From NCBI RefSeq assembly GCF_017301635.1, contig NZ_CP071091.1:5654001-5718000 (forward strand): 64,000 nucleotides of DNA, written 5' to 3'. The position numbers were made by a program, and so were the translations under genes. This stretch comes from Myxococcus landrumus (lineage in GTDB: Bacteria > Myxococcota > Myxococcia > Myxococcales > Myxococcaceae). Positions within the stretch are counted from its first letter, which is position 1. The number at the start of each line of letters is the position of its first letter. The notes under the pieces were generated by a model. It made no database searches and was not told the origin of the DNA. It saw nothing but the letters and a program-made list of their open reading frames with translations. Of the stretch, positions 61,133 through 64,000 are shown piece after piece.

Positions 61133-62200
61133 TCACTGCACGCCCTGCACGAGACAGGCGCCTACGTGACCTCGATCCCCTGAGCCACAGAGCAAGAAAA
61201 GAGGAGGAGGCGAATCAGTCGGGCGGCGCAAGCGCGCAAGTGCATGCACGCCCATTCCAAGCATGACTCCTCCCGCAGCGGCCCCCAGGTCGCCAAATGC
61301 CTCTGCCGCCATCGTCCGGACGAACGGTTCCGGCATGAGAGGAATGTTGCGGAGGTACGCCATGGACAGCTCCGCAGCCCAGAATGATTCGCCGGTTTCG
61401 CACGTATAGAAGATGTCGGCCCTTTGCGCCCACTTCCGTCGCAGTTGCCGAAATGCTTCTGTCAGGGCCTGCGCCGTGTTGGGCGCGTCCTGGAGAAAAT
61501 GACACGACTCAAGCCCGGTGGAAACCCGAAGGAGTCTTCCGAAAGAAACAGGCGCCTGCCTCCCCCGGCGCGGCGCCTGGCGCTCCAGCAGCACGAACGC
61601 AGCTCCTTCCCCGGGAACCGTCCCCTCCCTGGCTGGCCGGAGCAACCGGCCCTCGGCGTCGAGGTGCATGAGCACTTCAGGAGAACACAGCGAATCGACC
61701 GCGCCGATGAGCATGGCATCGCACACACCCGTTGCGAGCGATGACATCGCCTTTTCAAGCGCGCAGAAGAACGCGCTGCGCCCCTGCTTGAAGACGGTCG
61801 CAGGCGCCGGGACCTCAGGCAGGCGGGTCCTGACCAGCGCATCCCAGCGCGACACAAAGGCATCCGCATCAAAGGCGAGCGCGCTGTCCGCTTCGGGAAG
61901 CGCAAGTGCCAATGACACCCGGTTTCCTGCGCCAAGAGATGCAGGCAGCGCGGTGTCTTGGAAAGCCCACTCGCACATCGCGAGCATTCGTTCGAATCGC
62001 GGCATGTCCTCATCGAGCTCCGTGAGCACCGATGCCCGAATGGGTTCCCCATCCCCTCCAACGAACCGCGTCAGCAGGAAGGAGTCCAGCCGCGCGCGAA
62101 GAGCGGCATGCGACGCCCGCGCCGTGAGTCCAATCGGTGTGCACACCCCCATCGCGGAGATCGCCACTTCAGGTCCTTCTGCGTGACTCAGTGGCGTCAT
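61133..62200 (-). CDS. Thiolase-fold (ketoacyl-synthase-like) protein of the type VI island
   Basis: The 355-residue protein has a beta-ketoacyl-synthase-like fold (ISAMGVCTPIGLTARASHAAL, quoted in part, VCDAMLIGAVDSL, EGTVPGEGAAFVLLE, TCETGESFWAAELS). A cysteine sits where many KAS enzymes lack one, and the usual active-site Cys context (ACSS) is not seen, so it may be non-catalytic. Such proteins are recurrent neighbours of DUF2169 and DUF4150 in proteobacterial type VI loci and may help effector loading or lipidation. ATG 62200 overlaps the DUF2169 stop as ATGA. Confidence 0.75.
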   Translation of the reverse strand: MTPLSHAEGPEVAISAMGVCTPIGLTARASHAALRARLDSFLLTRFVGGDGEPIRASVLTELDEDMPRFERMLAMCEWAFQDTALPASLGAGNRVSLALALPEADSALAFDADAFVSRWDALVRTRLPEVPAPATVFKQGRSAFFCALEKAMSSLATGVCDAMLIGAVDSLCSPEVLMHLDAEGRLLRPAREGTVPGEGAAFVLLERQAPRRGRQAPVSFGRLLRVSTGLESCHFLQDAPNTAQALTEAFRQLRRKWAQRADIFYTCETGESFWAAELSMAYLRNIPLMPEPFVRTMAAEAFGDLGAAAGGVMLGMGVHALARLRRPTDSPPPLFLLCGSGDRGHVGACLVQGVQ

Positions 62201-63246
62201 GCGGATTCGGTCTCCCATGGCGCGAGCAGACGAACGACGGTACGCAAATGCGACCTCACCCCATGGCCAAGCGGAACGGTCTTGCGCCAATACAGGGTGA
62301 CGACACCCTCATCTGGCTCAAGCAACACCCCATCGAGCGCAAGGTCCTCCCGAGTCGTGTGGTCTGGGTAATAGCTCTTCGCCACCAACCGATGATGCGG
62401 CAGATGAAAGCTGAATGTTCCATCGGGAGAGAATCCCTCGAGCACAACAGGTTCGCCTCCTTGCAACGGAGTCCGCATTGCCAGTCCAGAAGCCGCGGAG
62501 CAAAAGAAGCGCAAGTCCAGGTCCCGTGGCCACAGGGGAAGGCGCTCTTTCATCCAGCGTTCATCATACGTCCCGGCAAAGCCCAGCCGAGGCTGCCAGC
62601 TCGGCGGGATGGGACCGTATCCGCAAGGCGTTCCCGGGGCGTTCCACGTCGTGGTCCTCTCTCCTGGGGGCTGCAGATTCGGCAGCGGCTGCTCAACGGC
62701 GGATTGCTCTCGAAGAAACAGGCCTCGGCCGACGGGATTGAGCGCCTCCTGGGCGAGAATCCGACCGTTCTCCGCGCTCACGGTTCCGCCAAACGCACGT
62801 TCATAGCGCAGAGGCATGCGCTCAAACGGAGCGGGCCTGCTGGGAGTGAGCCCTCCCAGCCCTCGTTTCCAGAAGCGGTCGCCGATGACGTCCACGGACT
62901 TTGAGCAGGAACCAACGCGCACACGGGTTGGGACCGCGATGGCATTGCCCCGGCTGGCCCAGGCTGCCCCTTGTAGGTAGACCTCGGCACCAGGTCGACG
63001 AACGGAGCCCTGCCCCGCGTAGCGCACGCTCGTGTTCGCGGGGTCCCCCCAGTGAACATCCGCCATCGGCGGCGCTCGCTGTTCATCGTGAAGCTCCAGA
63101 GGCTCCGTTCGCGGCTTCCCCGGCGACGGCAGCCGAAAGCGCCCCGCAACGCAGACAACGAGCTTTTGGTGGTCGTCGACGTCGTACTGAAAGCAAGTAC
63201 CCAACGCAAAGGGCGTCAGATTGTCGGAGGCATCAGGCAAAGGCAT
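62197..63246 (-). CDS. DUF2169-family type VI effector adaptor
   Basis: The 349-residue protein matches DUF2169: GDRFWKRGLGGLTPSRPAPFERMPLRYERAFGG, quoted in part, and NPVGRGLF, and a late VVLEGFSPDGTFSFHLP. DUF2169 proteins are chaperone/adaptor factors that put effectors with PAAR-like DUF4150 domains on the VgrG spike. ATG 63246 (MPLPDASDN) is chosen because GAGG lies 5 nt upstream; TTG 63294 gives a longer version. It leads the leftward effector group. No structural type VI genes are in the window. Confidence 0.8.
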   Translation of the reverse strand: MPLPDASDNLTPFALGTCFQYDVDDHQKLVVCVAGRFRLPSPGKPRTEPLELHDEQRAPPMADVHWGDPANTSVRYAGQGSVRRPGAEVYLQGAAWASRGNAIAVPTRVRVGSCSKSVDVIGDRFWKRGLGGLTPSRPAPFERMPLRYERAFGGTVSAENGRILAQEALNPVGRGLFLREQSAVEQPLPNLQPPGERTTTWNAPGTPCGYGPIPPSWQPRLGFAGTYDERWMKERLPLWPRDLDLRFFCSAASGLAMRTPLQGGEPVVLEGFSPDGTFSFHLPHHRLVAKSYYPDHTTREDLALDGVLLEPDEGVVTLYWRKTVPLGHGVRSHLRTVVRLLAPWETESA

Positions 63247-63475
63247 CGACACCTCGACGCATCGTCTTGGCGAACCGTATGGCTCCCGTGGCAAGTCATC
63301 ATAGCGGAGGGGGCCACGGCCCCACCAGCGGCACCGGCAGGCTGGGATATCTCCTCACACCAGTCTTGTCCGAAGGAGCAGATCCGAAGCAAAAACCCCG
63401 GGCTCTCAAGGACTTGGATGGAGGACCACCCAATGGCTCTTGGACGTCAACCTCCTGCTCAATGGAAGCCCCGCG

Positions 63476-64000
63476 TCAGCCTTCCTGCCGTCTGCGCCCC
63501 CACCACTGCGCCACCTGTCCCCGATGCAATGACAGCTCATGTCCCACCAGCATCAGCGAGGCCACGGCGAAAGGCAGCAAGTAATAGATGACGCGGTACA
63601 CCACCAGCGTGCCCAGCACCACCGCTCCAGGTACCTCCGGCGTCAGCGCCGCCAGAATCACCGAGTCGAACACCCCCAGCCCTCCCGGCACCTGACTCGC
63701 TATCCCCAACAACTGCGCCACCGCGAACAACGCCACCATGCTCGCTGGCTGAATCCCCGCGCCCGGCGGCAACAACACCCACAACACCATCGCCCCCAAC
63801 GTCCAGTCCATGCAGGACACCGCCACCTGCGCCACCGCATGCCGCAACGTCGGCAACGACAACTCCACCCCCAACCTCGGCACCTTCAGCGTCCGCCTCA
63901 CCCGCGCACACGCCACCAGGTACGCCCCCAACACCCCCAACATCCCCAATCCCAACCCTCGCGCCACCCCTGGCCTCAACGACAGCGCCGACATCGCCCC
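63476..64000 (-). CDS. Lysyl-phosphatidylglycerol-synthase-type flippase membrane domain, partial
   Basis: The frame is open to the right edge, so at least the N-terminal part is missing. The visible 175 residues have five or so hydrophobic segments and motifs typical of the UPF0104/LPG-synthase transmembrane family (LLGIASQVPGGLGVFDSVILAAL, quoted in part, and VVYRVIYYLLPFAVASLML). Such proteins move or flip lipids or are membrane halves of MprF. The C-terminus is basic and Gln/Arg-rich. A 180-bp gap separates it from the DUF2169 gene. Confidence 0.72.
   Translation of the reverse strand, partial: GAMSALSLRPGVARGLGLGMLGVLGAYLVACARVRRTLKVPRLGVELSLPTLRHAVAQVAVSCMDWTLGAMVLWVLLPPGAGIQPASMVALFAVAQLLGIASQVPGGLGVFDSVILAALTPEVPGAVVLGTLVVYRVIYYLLPFAVASLMLVGHELSLHRGQVAQWWGRRRQEG

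Noticed and set aside
58169..63246. Complete type VI secretion system
   Set aside because: Only effector, adaptor and immunity-type genes are visible; no sheath, baseplate, ClpV or membrane-complex genes are present.

Overview
The window looks like a chromosome segment from a myxobacterium of the Myxococcus/Corallococcus/Pyxidicoccus type. The DNA is GC-rich with strong third-position GC, so many long antisense frames are shadows. Two secreted proteins end in MYXO-CTERM sorting tails. There are many lipoproteins with beta-propeller or cysteine-rich folds, a TIGR02270-like protein, an Imm11-family relic, DUF2169 and DUF4150 proteins, and a dense set of one- and two-component regulators. No rRNA, tRNA, CRISPR array, transposase or integrase was seen.

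Layout. 0-8.6 kb: a membrane protein, a MYXO-CTERM sorbosone-dehydrogenase-like protein, a polytopic GT-C-like protein paired with a PlsC acyltransferase, and a trypsin-like lipoprotein. 8.9-12.5 kb: the oxidative pentose-phosphate operon zwf-pgl-gnd, tightly coupled. 12.5-16.6 kb: an opposing module of a P-type ATPase, a degenerate HMA-domain protein and a duplicated small membrane protein joined by GTGA overlaps. 16.9-22 kb: a DUF697 GTPase (with a relic of its 3' end 3.4 kb away), a LuxR-type regulator, a large lipoprotein and a small secreted protein. 22-23.7 kb: an acyl-CoA synthetase.

23.8-30 kb is the most interesting block. It holds an ECF sigma factor translationally coupled to a zinc-finger anti-sigma factor with a TPR tail. 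Next come a small peptide gene divergent from a JmjC/cupin-8 oxygenase, and a membrane-anchored TPR-CHAT protease. The TPR domain of the CHAT protein is clearly paralogous to that of the anti-sigma factor. This suggests a protease-controlled sigma switch, resembling in logic the TPR-CHAT/Csx30/sigma arrangement of type III-E CRISPR loci, but with no CRISPR here.

30.5-38.7 kb: a MYXO-CTERM polysaccharide lyase, an alpha/beta hydrolase, an HD-GYP protein carrying a LuxR helix-turn-helix, an EmrAB-type efflux pump with a MarR repressor, and two small genes. 38.9-45.5 kb: late cobalamin assembly (cobT, cobS, cobC), a cobalamin-type ABC importer (btuCDF) and cobQ. A TonB receptor plus partner lipoprotein at 48.6-52.3 kb could be the outer-membrane step. 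Between them lie a beta-propeller protein, a doubly deleted Imm11 relic and a DUF2804 protein.

52.4-55.6 kb: a sigma-54 promoter in front of a small exported Ala/Lys/Pro-rich protein, followed by a histidine kinase and an NtrC-type activator. 55.6-58 kb: a glutamine cyclotransferase and a DUF11-like lipoprotein that share a duplicated 100-bp leader, with a small lipoprotein between them. 58.2-63.3 kb: an apparent type VI secretion cargo island reading leftwards: DUF2169 protein, thiolase-fold protein, PAAR-like (DUF4150) protein with a C-terminal deaminase-type toxin, SUKH-type immunity protein and a TIGR02270-like protein. The window ends inside a polytopic membrane gene.
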